DNA from: an uncultured Clostridia bacterium
GTDB taxonomy: Bacteria; Bacillota; Clostridia; Lachnospirales; Lachnospiraceae
NCBI GenBank assembly: GCA_946405675.1
Contig: CAMJIC010000017.1
Span: 1 to 19,443 of the forward strand
Length of the DNA stretch: 19,443 bases
Direction: 5' to 3'
Shown: positions 5,489-13,038 of the stretch, piece by piece
Layout of the letters: every line of letters begins with the position of its first letter
How positions within the stretch are numbered: position 1 is the stretch's first letter
The notes under the pieces: generated by a model
Database searches by the model: none
What the model saw: the letters and a program-made list of their open reading frames with translations, nothing else
Told to the model about the DNA's origin: nothing
Made by a program: the position numbers and the translations under genes

Positions 5489-8207
5489 AAAAATCGTATT
5501 GATCGATGGGCACAGCATCATGAACCGCGCATTTTATGGGATCCCGCTGCTGACAAACAGCGCGGGGGCGCATACGAATGCGGTATATGGCTTCCTGAAT
5601 ATTCTGTTCAAGGTGCTGGAGGAAGAGCAGGCGCAGTATCTGGCGGTTGCATTTGACCTCAGCGCCCCGACGTTCCGGCATAAAAAGTATGAGGCGTACA
5701 AGGGGACGCGGCATGCCATGCCGGAGGAGCTTCGCGAACAGATCCCAATGATCAAGGAAATGCTTCAGGCGATGGGTGTCCCTCTGATGATGCTGGAGGG
5801 TTATGAGGCGGATGACCTGATCGGGACAGCGTCGAAGAAGGCAGAGGAAAACGGGCTGGAGGTCAGGGTCATTTCCGGAGACCGGGATCTTCTGCAGCTG
5901 GCTTCCGACCATACGCAGATCAGGATTCCGAAGACCAAAAAGAACGGTACGGAGGTTGAGAATTATTTCGCCGGTGACGTGAAGGAGAAATATCAGGTTA
6001 CGCCACAGGAGTTCATTCATGTGAAGGCCCTGATGGGGGATGCTTCGGATAACATTCCTGGAATCCCGGGCGTCGGGGAGAAGACGGCTGTCAAGATCAT
6101 TTCCCAGTTCCATTCGATTGAAAATGCGCACGATCATCTGGACGAGGTGACGCCGCCCCGTGCCCGTAATTCTCTGCGGGAATACTGGGATGACGCACAG
6201 CTCTCCCTGTGGCTGGCAACGATCGACCGGCAGGCGCCCTTTGAACTGGATCTGGAGACGGCAAGGCTGGATCCGGAACATGCCTCGCTGTATACGCCAA
6301 AGGCACTTGAGCTGTGTAAAAAGCTTGAGCTTCGGACGATGATCAAAAAGTTCGCAGACGGGGTCAAAGGGGAGGAACGTACAAAGACAGAGGGTACACA
6401 GGCAGAGAATACGCAGGCGGGGTGTACTGAGGAAAGCAGCGCGGCGCAGACATCTGATGCTCCGCAGCCTTTTGAAATGATACCGGATTCAGATACAGAC
6501 GCGGCAGAGGCGTTTTTGAAGGATGCGGCCAAAGCCGGCAGGATCGGTGTTCAGGTTGCTGTTTTCGATGGCAAAGCCTGCGGCTATGCAGTGGCTTTTG
6601 GAACCCGTACTGTCTATGTGCCGGGATCGGACATGCACGCGCTGACGAAGCTGGTGGAGGGTGCGGAGCAGGTCTGTGTGATCGATCTGAAGGAGCAGCT
6701 GTATCATGTCAATGAGGGAAACTGGGAGTATGCCGGGCAGCTGAAAGAAGAGCGTTTTTTTGACTGCGCGATCGGTGCATACCTGCTGAATCCCCTGCAG
6801 GGAGCCTATCCGTATGATCTTCTGTCCGGCACCTATGCCGGGAAGATGGTTCCGTCCCGCGAGGAGCTGTTTGGCAGAAAGAAGGACAAGGATCTGACCC
6901 GTGAAGAGTGGATGGAGATCACCTGCCTGAAGGCGCGTGCCGCACTTGAGACAGGCGGCGCGATCAGAGACGCCCTGGCGTCTCAGGGGATGGAGCGGCT
7001 GTTTGACGAGATCGAGATGCCGCTGGTGTTCGTTCTTTACCGCATGCAGAAGGAAGGGATAGCGGTCAAGGCGCAGGAACTGCGTGATTACGGCGTGAAG
7101 CTTCAGGGACGGATCGATGAACTGGAGAAGAAGATCTACGAGGAGGCCGGGCAGCAGTTTAATATTAATTCCCCGAAGCAGCTGGGCGTGGTGCTCTTTG
7201 AGAACCTTCATCTGCCAAGCGGCAAGAAGACCAAGACCGGTTACTCTACTGCGGCGGATGTGCTGGAGAAGCTGGCTGAGTATTACCCGATTGTTGCGGA
7301 TATCCTGGAATACCGGCAGCTGACGAAACTGAAATCCACTTATGCCGAAGGATTGTCCGCGTTTATTTCCCCGGATGGAAGGATCCACGGGAAGTTCAAC
7401 CAGACCATCACCGCGACTGGGCGGATCAGCTCCACTGACCCGAACCTTCAGAATATTCCGGTGCGCACGGAGCTCGGAAGGGAGCTGCGCAAGGTATTCG
7501 TTCCGAAGGAAGGATCGAAGTTTGTCGATGCGGATTATTCCCAGATCGAACTGCGTGTTCTTGCCCATATGTCGGGCGACCAGGCACTGATCGATGCATA
7601 TAATTCAGCGGAAGATATCCATGCGATCACGGCAAGCGCCGTGTTCCATGTGCCGCTGGAGGAGGTGACGCCCCAGCTTCGGAGAAACGCGAAGGCTGTC
7701 AACTTCGGGATCGTTTACGGGATCAGTTCCTTCGGGCTCAGTCAGGGACTATCCATCACCAGGCAGGAAGCAGCTGAATTCATCAAGCAGTATTTCCGGA
7801 CATTTCCACGCATCAGGCTCTTCCTGGATGAGGCGGTGAAAACCGCGAAGAAGAATGGCTGGTGCGAGACGATGTTTGGCCGCCGCCGTCCGGTTCCGGA
7901 ACTGAAGGAATCCAATTTCATGCGCAGGCAGTTCGGCGAGCGTGTCGCCATGAACGCGCCGATCCAGGGAACGGCGGCGGACATCATCAAGATCGCGATG
8001 ATCGGCGTTGACCACAGGCTTCGTCAGGAGGGATTGAAATCCCGGCTTGTCCTGCAGGTCCACGATGAACTGTTGGTGGAGGCCGCCGGGGATGAGGTGG
8101 AGCGCGTTGAACAGATCCTCCGGGAAGAGATGGAAGGCGCGGCCAGCCTGAAGGTACGTCTGGAGATTGACATGCATGCAGGCGACAGCTGGTACGAGGC
8201 ACATTAA
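5481..8207 (+). CDS. polA: DNA polymerase I (5' nuclease plus polymerase, inactive proofreading domain)
   Basis: A 908-residue family-A polymerase for repair and Okazaki fragment processing. GGAGG lies 6 bp before ATG 5481, inside the overlapping upstream gene. The N-terminal 5'-nuclease domain (~1-300) shows LIDGHSIMNRAFYG, GYEADDLIG, VISGDRDLLQL and LMGDASDNIPGIPGVGEKTA. The middle domain (~330-510) lacks the acidic DxE motif of the proofreading exonuclease (the strand reads IGVQVAVFDG), as is common in Firmicutes PolA. Polymerase motif A is DADYSQIELR with D685, motif B is RRNAKAVNFGIVYG (734-747), and motif C is QVHDELL with H861-D862-E863. A polar Thr/Glu/Ala-rich linker lies between nuclease and middle domains (ERTKTEGTQAENTQAG). 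It should be fully functional for nick translation. Co-expression with the anti-sigma-like gene is the unusual part. Confidence 0.98.
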   Translation: MSEKIVLIDGHSIMNRAFYGIPLLTNSAGAHTNAVYGFLNILFKVLEEEQAQYLAVAFDLSAPTFRHKKYEAYKGTRHAMPEELREQIPMIKEMLQAMGVPLMMLEGYEADDLIGTASKKAEENGLEVRVISGDRDLLQLASDHTQIRIPKTKKNGTEVENYFAGDVKEKYQVTPQEFIHVKALMGDASDNIPGIPGVGEKTAVKIISQFHSIENAHDHLDEVTPPRARNSLREYWDDAQLSLWLATIDRQAPFELDLETARLDPEHASLYTPKALELCKKLELRTMIKKFADGVKGEERTKTEGTQAENTQAGCTEESSAAQTSDAPQPFEMIPDSDTDAAEAFLKDAAKAGRIGVQVAVFDGKACGYAVAFGTRTVYVPGSDMHALTKLVEGAEQVCVIDLKEQLYHVNEGNWEYAGQLKEERFFDCAIGAYLLNPLQGAYPYDLLSGTYAGKMVPSREELFGRKKDKDLTREEWMEITCLKARAALETGGAIRDALASQGMERLFDEIEMPLVFVLYRMQKEGIAVKAQELRDYGVKLQGRIDELEKKIYEEAGQQFNINSPKQLGVVLFENLHLPSGKKTKTGYSTAADVLEKLAEYYPIVADILEYRQLTKLKSTYAEGLSAFISPDGRIHGKFNQTITATGRISSTDPNLQNIPVRTELGRELRKVFVPKEGSKFVDADYSQIELRVLAHMSGDQALIDAYNSAEDIHAITASAVFHVPLEEVTPQLRRNAKAVNFGIVYGISSFGLSQGLSITRQEAAEFIKQYFRTFPRIRLFLDEAVKTAKKNGWCETMFGRRRPVPELKESNFMRRQFGERVAMNAPIQGTAADIIKIAMIGVDHRLRQEGLKSRLVLQVHDELLVEAAGDEVERVEQILREEMEGAASLKVRLEIDMHAGDSWYEAH

Positions 8208-8226
8208 GGAGCTGGCATAAGATGTA

Positions 8227-8330
8227 TAAGGAGCTGTTCAGAAATAACTTGTACATATGACGCAGGACAAACGTTCATATGCACAAGTTATTCTGTAACA
8301 GATCCTAAGCTATTTCGCGACAGATCTTAA
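8227..8330. repeat. Hairpin built from dispersed AGTTATTTC repeats between polA and coaE
   Basis: The left arm at 8230-8260 and the right arm at 8275-8305 are complementary over about 31 bp with few mismatches and one small shift, around a 14-nt loop. Both arms contain the same dispersed motif in opposite orientation (AAGTTATT...CAG). A further direct copy follows at 8308-8330, exactly 22 bp from the preceding one. No T-run follows, so it is more likely a palindromic repeat element or mRNA processing/stability structure than a terminator. Confidence 0.75.
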
Positions 8331-8343
8331 GCAGGAGAAATGT

Positions 8344-9075
8344 ATGATTCTGGGGATCACGGGAGGAGTCGGTTCAGGGAAGAGCACTGTGCTCGATTAT
8401 CTGAAGACAGGCTATGGCGCATTCCTGATCGAATGTGATGAGGTTGCAAGGGAGCTCCAGCAGCCTGGTGGGGAATGCTATGAACCCATGCGCAGGCTGT
8501 TCGGGGATCAGGCGTGCCTGAACAAAGATGGCACGATCAACAGGAAGGCTGTGGCGCAGATCGTATTTTCCGATGAGGAAAAGCTTGAGGCATTGAACCG
8601 GATCGTTCATCCTGCCGTCAAAAGGCGGGTGAGAGAGTTGATCCGGAATTACTGTGATTCCATTGGGAATTCTCCTCACCTTGCAGCCGAACGGAGAGAA
8701 GGGGCGACTCCTCACCTGGCCGCTGAGCGAAGCGAGGGGGCGTCTCCTTACCTTGCCGCCGAACGGAGTGAGGGGGCGTCTCATCTTGTGGTGATCGAAG
8801 CTGCCCTTCTTCTGGAGGATAATTATGGGGAGATCTGTGATGAGATCTGGTATGTGTACGCGGATGAGCATGCGCGCAGGAGGCGGCTGAAGCAAAGCCG
8901 CGGTTATTCTGACGACAAGATCACCGGCATGCTTGCGAACCAGCGCTCTGACCTTAGTTTCCGTGAAAACTGTACGGTGACGATTGACAATTCCTCCGAA
9001 AACCTTCAGAATACTTTCCGGCAGATCGATGAAGCGCTGGCAAGGCGCGGAGTCTTGAAATCTGTCAGGAGATGA
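8344..9075 (+). CDS. coaE: Dephospho-CoA kinase with a 36-residue repeat insertion
   Basis: A 243-residue enzyme that phosphorylates dephospho-CoA, the last step of CoA synthesis. The P-loop is GGVGSGKST (residues 7-15). Family segments IECDEVARELQQPG, LNRIVHPAVKRRV, VVIEAALLLE and DEIWYVYAD are recognisable. AGGAG lies 7 bp before ATG 8344. Family members are usually about 200 residues; the excess is explained by three 12-residue units (PHLAAERREGAT, PHLAAERSEGAS, PYLAAERSEGAS; residues 111-146). They sit between the helix after the HPAV motif and the strand LVVIEA, a surface loop in homologues as far as I can judge. Frame and downstream motifs are intact, so the gene is probably functional. 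The stop codon overlaps the next gene's ATG by 4 bp. Confidence 0.95.
   Translation: MILGITGGVGSGKSTVLDYLKTGYGAFLIECDEVARELQQPGGECYEPMRRLFGDQACLNKDGTINRKAVAQIVFSDEEKLEALNRIVHPAVKRRVRELIRNYCDSIGNSPHLAAERREGATPHLAAERSEGASPYLAAERSEGASHLVVIEAALLLEDNYGEICDEIWYVYADEHARRRRLKQSRGYSDDKITGMLANQRSDLSFRENCTVTIDNSSENLQNTFRQIDEALARRGVLKSVRR
8674..8781 (+). repeat. 3 x 36-bp tandem insertion within coaE
   Basis: Units at 8674-8709, 8710-8745 and 8746-8781 share a frame CCTNACCT-GCCG-GCGA/ACGGAG-GAGGGGGCG. Each unit begins with CCTCAC or CCTTAC and has near its end a complementary GTGAGG-like segment, so each can fold back on itself. The units differ at several positions, so they are not the product of a very recent duplication. 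They encode an Ala/Glu/Ser-rich peptide unlike the rest of CoaE. Confidence 0.92.
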
Positions 9076-9893
9076 AAGGAAGGATCACGGATTTGGATTT
9101 TTACAGTATAGCCAGCGGCAGCAGCGGGAACTGTATTTATGTGGGGACGGATCAGGCCAGTGTCCTGATCGATGTGGGAATCTCCTGCAAAAGGATCACG
9201 GAGGCGCTGCATGCGATCGGCCGCAGCATCCATGATCTGACTGCCATTCTTGTCACGCATGAGCACAGCGACCATATTGCAGGCCTTGGCGTGATCAGCC
9301 GGAAAGCGCATATTCCTGTCTACACGACACAGGCAACGATCCGCCAGATCCTCCGCTACGCACCGCTCGGAAGGGTAGAAGAGGAGCTGTTTCATCCAAT
9401 CGATGCAGATCAGCCATTTTCCATCGGAGATATGAACATAGAGGCGTTTCACGTCAGCCATGACGCGGCGGATCCGGTTGCGTACCGGATCGAGTCCGGA
9501 CACAGGGCAGTTGCCGTGGCGACGGATATGGGATGTTATAACCGTTATACCCTGAATCATCTGAAAGATCTTGATGTGATCCTGCTTGAGGCAAACCACG
9601 ATGAAAACATGCTGCAGGCAGGCCCATACCCCTATCCCTTGAAACGAAGGATCATGGGGGAGAAGGGCCATCTGTCCAATATCGCGTCCGCGATGCTTCT
9701 TTCCCAGATTCTGAATGATCATATGAAGGCTGCTTACCTTGGTCATCTGAGCAAGACGAATAACTATGCTGACCTTGCCTACGCGACGGTCATGTCTGAG
9801 CTTGCCATGGATCCGAATTGTACCTATCATGAAGGCGACATCCCGATTCAGGTGGCAAGCAGGGAACATCCGATGGATCCGGTGCGTTTATGA
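9072..9893 (+). CDS. yycJ: YycJ/WalJ-type MBL-fold metallo-hydrolase
   Basis: A 273-residue metallo-beta-lactamase-fold protein. Visible motifs are SIASGSSGNC near the start, THEHSDH (H63, H65, D67, H68) as the dinuclear metal site, FHVSHDA, VAVATDMG, LEANHDENML, PLKRRIMGEKGHLSN and LGHLSKTNN. The last three are characteristic of the YycJ group, whose members are thought to act as nucleases. Here it is not next to a WalRK two-component system. ATG 9072 overlaps the coaE stop, but its AGGAG is directly adjacent, which is too close. A TTG at 9093 has AAAGGAAGG nine bases upstream and gives an N-terminus closer to homologues, so the true start may be 9093. The substrate cannot be read from sequence. 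Confidence 0.9.
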   Translation: MKGRITDLDFYSIASGSSGNCIYVGTDQASVLIDVGISCKRITEALHAIGRSIHDLTAILVTHEHSDHIAGLGVISRKAHIPVYTTQATIRQILRYAPLGRVEEELFHPIDADQPFSIGDMNIEAFHVSHDAADPVAYRIESGHRAVAVATDMGCYNRYTLNHLKDLDVILLEANHDENMLQAGPYPYPLKRRIMGEKGHLSNIASAMLLSQILNDHMKAAYLGHLSKTNNYADLAYATVMSELAMDPNCTYHEGDIPIQVASREHPMDPVRL

Positions 9894-9981
9894 TTTTGCG
9901 TGTTTATGGATGATGGTGCAGCCTGTTACGAATCTGCAGAAGATTCAGCTGCATGGCTATCAGGAAAGGACGAATCGAATT

Positions 9982-10254
9982 ATGAAGAAGATTATCATTA
10001 CTGTGGTCGGAAAGGATACGGTCGGCATCATCGCGAAGGTCTGTACCTATCTGGCGGAGCACAAGGTCAATATTCTCGACATCTCCCAGACGATCGTCGG
10101 GGGGTATTTTAACATGATGATGGTTACGGATCCGTCCGCCTCTGAGATAGGCGCAGGACAGATGTCAGACGACCTGACAGCGCTCGGGGAAGGAATGGGC
10201 CTGTCGATCCGGGTCATGGGAGAAGATATTTTCAATGCCATGCACAGGGTATGA
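9982..10254 (+). CDS. ACT domain protein, UPF0237 family
   Basis: A 90-residue protein that is one ACT domain: MKKIIITVVGKDTVGIIAKV, then LAEHKVNILDISQTIVGGYFNMMMVTD. The pattern of GKDxVGIIA followed by NILDISQ is that of GcvR-like/UPF0237 proteins, which are thought to bind small ligands such as amino acids. ATG 9982 is chosen from the conserved MKKIIITVVGKD opening, with AGGAAAGGA 11 bp upstream; the longer in-frame extension into yycJ is unlikely. UPF0237 genes are commonly followed by a UPF0210 gene, as here, although the two are separated by a 302-bp repeat region. The stop codon lies inside the first 10-bp repeat. Function is unknown, probably regulatory. Confidence 0.9.
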   Translation: MKKIIITVVGKDTVGIIAKVCTYLAEHKVNILDISQTIVGGYFNMMMVTDPSASEIGAGQMSDDLTALGEGMGLSIRVMGEDIFNAMHRV

Positions 10255-10280
10255 TTCGGCATGATTCGGCATGATTCGGC
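10251..10280 (+). repeat. 10-bp tandem repeat ATGATTCGGC x3
   Basis: Three exact copies at 10251-10260, 10261-10270 and 10271-10280. The first contains the stop codon of the ACT protein gene. The motif ATTCGGCATGA is also the start of each following 52-bp unit, so the short array probably arose from the edge of the long one. Confidence 0.93.
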
Positions 10281-10480
10281 ATGAGGTGGCACCGGCGCAG
10301 CCGGTGACGGAGTCCTGATGCCACAATTCGGCATGAGGTGTCACCGGCGCAGCCGGTGACAGAGTCCTGATGCCACAATTCGGCATGAGGTGGCACCGGC
10401 GTAGCCGGTGACGGAGTCCTGATGCCACAATTCGGCATGAAGTGTCACCGGCTGAAGCCGGTGATATAATCCTGATATTA
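10274..10480. repeat. 52-bp hairpin tandem repeats (3 good copies plus a diverged fourth)
   Basis: Copies begin at 10274, 10326, 10378 and 10430, each opening with ATTCGGCATGA. Each carries a strong hairpin, CACCGGC-(GCA or GTA)-GCCGGTG, extended to 9 bp in some copies (GTCACCGGC / GCCGGTGAC). The fourth has a TGAA loop and a diverged tail. ATGCC...GGCAT pairs can also form a second, smaller hairpin across unit junctions. There are no unique spacers, so this is not CRISPR. The array fills most of the gap between the ACT and UPF0210 genes. Reverse-strand reading frames across it are repeat artefacts. Confidence 0.95.
10442..10470 (+). promoter_or_regulatory. Candidate promoter inside the fourth 52-bp repeat
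   Basis: A perfect TATAAT at 10465-10470 lies 17 bp after GTGTCA at 10442-10447, a 4-of-6 match to the -35 consensus. The earlier three copies read GACGGAGT or GACAGAGT where this copy reads GATATAAT, so the -10 box is specific to the last copy. It would transcribe the UPF0210 gene starting ~85 bp downstream. The repeat hairpin falls in the promoter spacer. Confidence 0.5.
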
Positions 10481-10556
10481 TGAATCCCGTGTTTTGCATG
10501 GCCTGTTTTTACCAGAGACAGACATGGGAGCGAAGGAAGACAGGAGATAAATACAT

Positions 10557-11921
10557 ATGATCAATATTCTGGAGGCGGCGGAGACAGTCCGGATGATCAC
10601 GCAGGAAAACCTTGACGTGAGGACCATCACAATGGGCATTTCGCTGCTGGATTGCATTTCGGAAGACCTCGGGCAGCTGAGGCAGAACATTTACCGCAAG
10701 ATTACAGATAAGGCGAAGTACCTGGTACAGGTTGGAAATGACATTGCGAAGGAATATGGGATCCCGATTGTGAATAAGCGGATCTCTGTCACCCCGATCG
10801 GTCTGATCGGGGCATCTGCATGCAAAAGCTCTGAAGATTATGTGATGATCGCAAAGACCCTGGACGAGGCGGCGAAGGCAGTCGGCGTCAATTTCCTCGG
10901 GGGGTTCTCCGCAGTAGTCTCCAAAGGAATGACCCAGGCGGAGGAGAACCTGATCCGCGCAATTCCCGAGGCGCTCGCGTCTACCGAATATGTCTGCGCA
11001 TCCGTCAACGTCGGCTCCACCAGAACCGGGATCGACATGGATGCGATCCGCCTCCTGGGAGAGATCGTCCTGGAAACCGCCAGGCTGACTGCAGACAGGG
11101 ATTCCCTTGGATGCGCGAAGCTTGTGGTCTTCTGCAACGCGCCGGATGACAATCCCTTCATGGCAGGCGCGTTTCACGGCGTGACAGAAGGAGACACGGT
11201 GATCAACGTCGGCGTCTCAGGGCCAGGTGTCGTCAAGACAGCTCTGGAAGCTGTACGCGGGGAAAGTTTTGAGGTTCTGTGCGAGACCATCAAACGCACA
11301 GCGTTCAAGGTGACCAGGGTCGGGCAGCTTGTCGCGCAGGAGGCATCACGAAGGCTTGGCGTACCCTTTGGCATCCTTGACCTGTCCCTTGCACCGACCC
11401 CCGCGATCGGAGATTCCGTCGCGGATATCCTGCATGAGATCGGTGTCGAATATGCCGGCGCGCCGGGAACCACCGCAGCCCTCGCTCTGCTCAACGATCA
11501 GGTGAAAAAGGGCGGCGTCATGGCATCCTCCTATGTCGGAGGGCTGTCCGGCGCATTTATCCCTGTATCAGAAGATCAGGGGATGATCGAAGCGGTAGAA
11601 GCCGGAGCACTCCACCTGGAAAAACTGGAAGCCATGACCTGCGTATGCTCCGTCGGCCTCGACATGATCGCCATTCCCGGGGATACAAAAGCATCCACCA
11701 TCTCCGGAATTATCGCCGACGAGATGGCGATCGGCATGGTAAACGCCAAGACAACGGCAGTCCGCCTGATCCCCGTCATCGGAAAGGGTGTGGGAGAAAC
11801 CGTAGAATTCGGCGGCCTCCTCGGCCACGCCCCAATCATGCCCGTGAACAGCTTCGGCTGTGAAAACTTCATACAGCGCAAAGGACGCATCCCGGCTCCG
11901 ATTCATTCTTTTAAGAATTGA
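10557..11921 (+). CDS. UPF0210 / PFL-like family protein (DUF711)
   Basis: A 454-residue protein that I recognise as UPF0210 from MINILEAAETVRMI, ENLDVRTITMGISLLDC, GFSAVVSKGMT, ASVNVGSTRTGIDMDAIRLLG, NVGVSGPGVV, LDLSLAPTPAIGDSVADIL, GGLSGAFIPVSED and the C-terminal FGGLLGHAPIMPVN. ATG 10557 has AGGAGA about 9 bp upstream. Length is normal for the family and no break is seen. The family is related in fold to glycyl-radical enzymes such as pyruvate formate-lyase (hence the name), but I see no typical glycyl-radical loop and no activase gene. No biochemical role is established to my knowledge. It is usually paired with the UPF0237 ACT protein, which suggests ligand-regulated activity; this is inference. 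Confidence 0.93.
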   Translation: MINILEAAETVRMITQENLDVRTITMGISLLDCISEDLGQLRQNIYRKITDKAKYLVQVGNDIAKEYGIPIVNKRISVTPIGLIGASACKSSEDYVMIAKTLDEAAKAVGVNFLGGFSAVVSKGMTQAEENLIRAIPEALASTEYVCASVNVGSTRTGIDMDAIRLLGEIVLETARLTADRDSLGCAKLVVFCNAPDDNPFMAGAFHGVTEGDTVINVGVSGPGVVKTALEAVRGESFEVLCETIKRTAFKVTRVGQLVAQEASRRLGVPFGILDLSLAPTPAIGDSVADILHEIGVEYAGAPGTTAALALLNDQVKKGGVMASSYVGGLSGAFIPVSEDQGMIEAVEAGALHLEKLEAMTCVCSVGLDMIAIPGDTKASTISGIIADEMAIGMVNAKTTAVRLIPVIGKGVGETVEFGGLLGHAPIMPVNSFGCENFIQRKGRIPAPIHSFKN

Positions 11922-11997
11922 TTTTATAAAATCGATTTTACGGCTGGAAGGAGCCAGACCAACCCTCAGGTCTGCGGCAGTGGATTTTTGTATAAAC
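11920..11997. promoter_or_regulatory. Overlapping palindromes and weak hairpin after UPF0210
   Basis: Two overlapping perfect palindromes, GATTTTATAAAATC (11920-11933) and AAAATCGATTTT (11928-11939), begin in the stop codon region and look like an operator. A short hairpin follows (CAGACC 11955-11960 / GGTCTG 11969-11974), then GTGGATTTTTG, which may be a weak terminator separating UPF0210 from the transporter genes. Confidence 0.4.
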
Positions 11998-12020
11998 ATG
12001 CAATTTGGCAAACCAGCGAC

Positions 12021-12060
12021 TTGTAATTATCATTTTTCTGCAATATAATCACAATATAAT
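12021..12060 (+). promoter_or_regulatory. Promoter of the amino acid ABC transporter operon, with doubled -10 box
   Basis: TTGTAA at 12021-12026 is followed after exactly 17 bp by TATAAT at 12044-12049. A second TATAAT at 12055-12060 lies 11 bp further on, as part of a direct repeat (CAATATAATCA). The strong -10, correct spacing and AT-rich spacer support a vegetative promoter. The leader to the first ATG is about 80 nt. No T-box or known amino acid riboswitch was recognised in it. Confidence 0.65.
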
Positions 12061-12143
12061 CATGAGAAACAATATAGTTGCAATGGTCGGAGAGAGATCC
12101 TGTAAATCAGTATCCGTGTATCCGCCCGGGAAGGAGTACGAAG

Positions 12144-12965
12144 ATGAAGAACCTGAAGATGGCAGTGGCAGCTTTGGCAGCATGCAGCATGATGCTTGCA
12201 GGTGTTGTAAGTGCAGGCGCAGATGAGACAGAAGGCTTTGATTTTGGAAGCGTTCAGACCGTGTCCGAAGGAAAGCTGATCGTCGGTACTGAGGCTGGTT
12301 TTGCCCCCTATGAATACCTTGTCGGCGACACGGTGGAAGGTGTTGACATGGATATCGCCGCAGCGATCGCGGACAAACTGGGCGTGAAGCTTGAAGTCCA
12401 GAATATGGATTTTGATGGTGCGCTTCTTGCAGTCCAGCAGGGGAAGGTTGACATTGTGGCAGCCGGCGTATCCGTCAGCGAAGAGCGGGAGCAGGTGATG
12501 GACTTCTCCGAAAAGTACGTTGATTCCAAGGATGTCGTAGTCGTCAGCGCAGAGAAGCCGGGCGTTGAGGAATCCTCCGCTGAAGCTCTCGCGGGCAAGA
12601 GTGTTGGCGTGCAGCAGGGCAACATTGCAGACCTGTGGGTCACCGACAATACGGAGGCGAAGGCTGTCCAGCGCTACACCAAGTTCGTTCAGGCCGCGCA
12701 GGATCTTGCGAATGGAAAGATCGACTGCATCGTGATGGATGAAGCACCGGCGCTTGAGCTGGTGGAGTCCTCCGAAGGCAGGCTGATGATCCTGGAGGGG
12801 GATGCGCTGTTTGAAGATTCCTATGCAATCGCGATCAAGAAGGGGAATGAAGCCATGAAGGGCGCCTGCGACGCGGTCATTTCCGACCTGATCGAGAGCG
12901 GTGAGATGGACAAGATCATTGCTTCCCACTCAAACGCGGATCAGAGCGAGACAGAGGCTGAGTAA
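12144..12965 (+). CDS. Polar amino acid ABC transporter substrate-binding protein
   Basis: A 273-residue family-3 solute-binding protein. ATG 12144 has AAGGAG 7 bp upstream. The N-terminus is a signal peptide (two Lys, then a hydrophobic run to about residue 26). It contains LAAC at 11-14, which fits a lipobox by pattern but is very early, and also A-x-A at 24-26 for ordinary cleavage. Membrane attachment is therefore uncertain, though lipoprotein anchoring is usual in Gram-positives. The mature part opens with KLIVGTEAGFAPYEYL and shows VDMDIAAAIADKLG, FDGALLAVQQGKVDIVAAGVS and ERxQVMDFSEKY, all standard for the family. The acidic tail (SNADQSETEAE) is probably unstructured. It delivers an amino acid to the permease encoded next. 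Specificity cannot be assigned. Confidence 0.95.
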   Translation: MKNLKMAVAALAACSMMLAGVVSAGADETEGFDFGSVQTVSEGKLIVGTEAGFAPYEYLVGDTVEGVDMDIAAAIADKLGVKLEVQNMDFDGALLAVQQGKVDIVAAGVSVSEEREQVMDFSEKYVDSKDVVVVSAEKPGVEESSAEALAGKSVGVQQGNIADLWVTDNTEAKAVQRYTKFVQAAQDLANGKIDCIVMDEAPALELVESSEGRLMILEGDALFEDSYAIAIKKGNEAMKGACDAVISDLIESGEMDKIIASHSNADQSETEAE

Positions 12966-13038
12966 CTTAGACCGCTGCGCTGCACAGCGTATGATGAACA
13001 CTGGAGAGAGAATCCAGAATATCCGGACTTGTGATTTT

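Noticed and set aside
5076..6281. 401-residue minus-strand open frame and related 249-residue frame with Cys/Leu/Pro repeats
   Set aside because: They overlap polA and the repeat region on the opposite strand; composition reflects the complement of the 36-bp repeat, while the plus strand encodes clear domains.
8227..8330. Rho-independent terminator after polA
   Set aside because: The hairpin is long but imperfect and is not followed by a T-run; it is better explained by opposed copies of a dispersed repeat.
8674..8781. coaE as a pseudogene broken by an insertion
   Set aside because: The insertion is an exact multiple of three, contains no stop, and all downstream kinase motifs remain in frame.
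10047..10438. Minus-strand open frames with repeated Pro/His/Cys-rich peptides across the 52-bp array
   Set aside because: They are translations of the tandem repeat and lack ribosome sites or family similarity; the real genes lie on the plus strand on either side.
10251..10480. CRISPR-like regular array
   Set aside because: Units are contiguous 52-bp tandem copies with no unique spacers, only four units, and no cas genes nearby.
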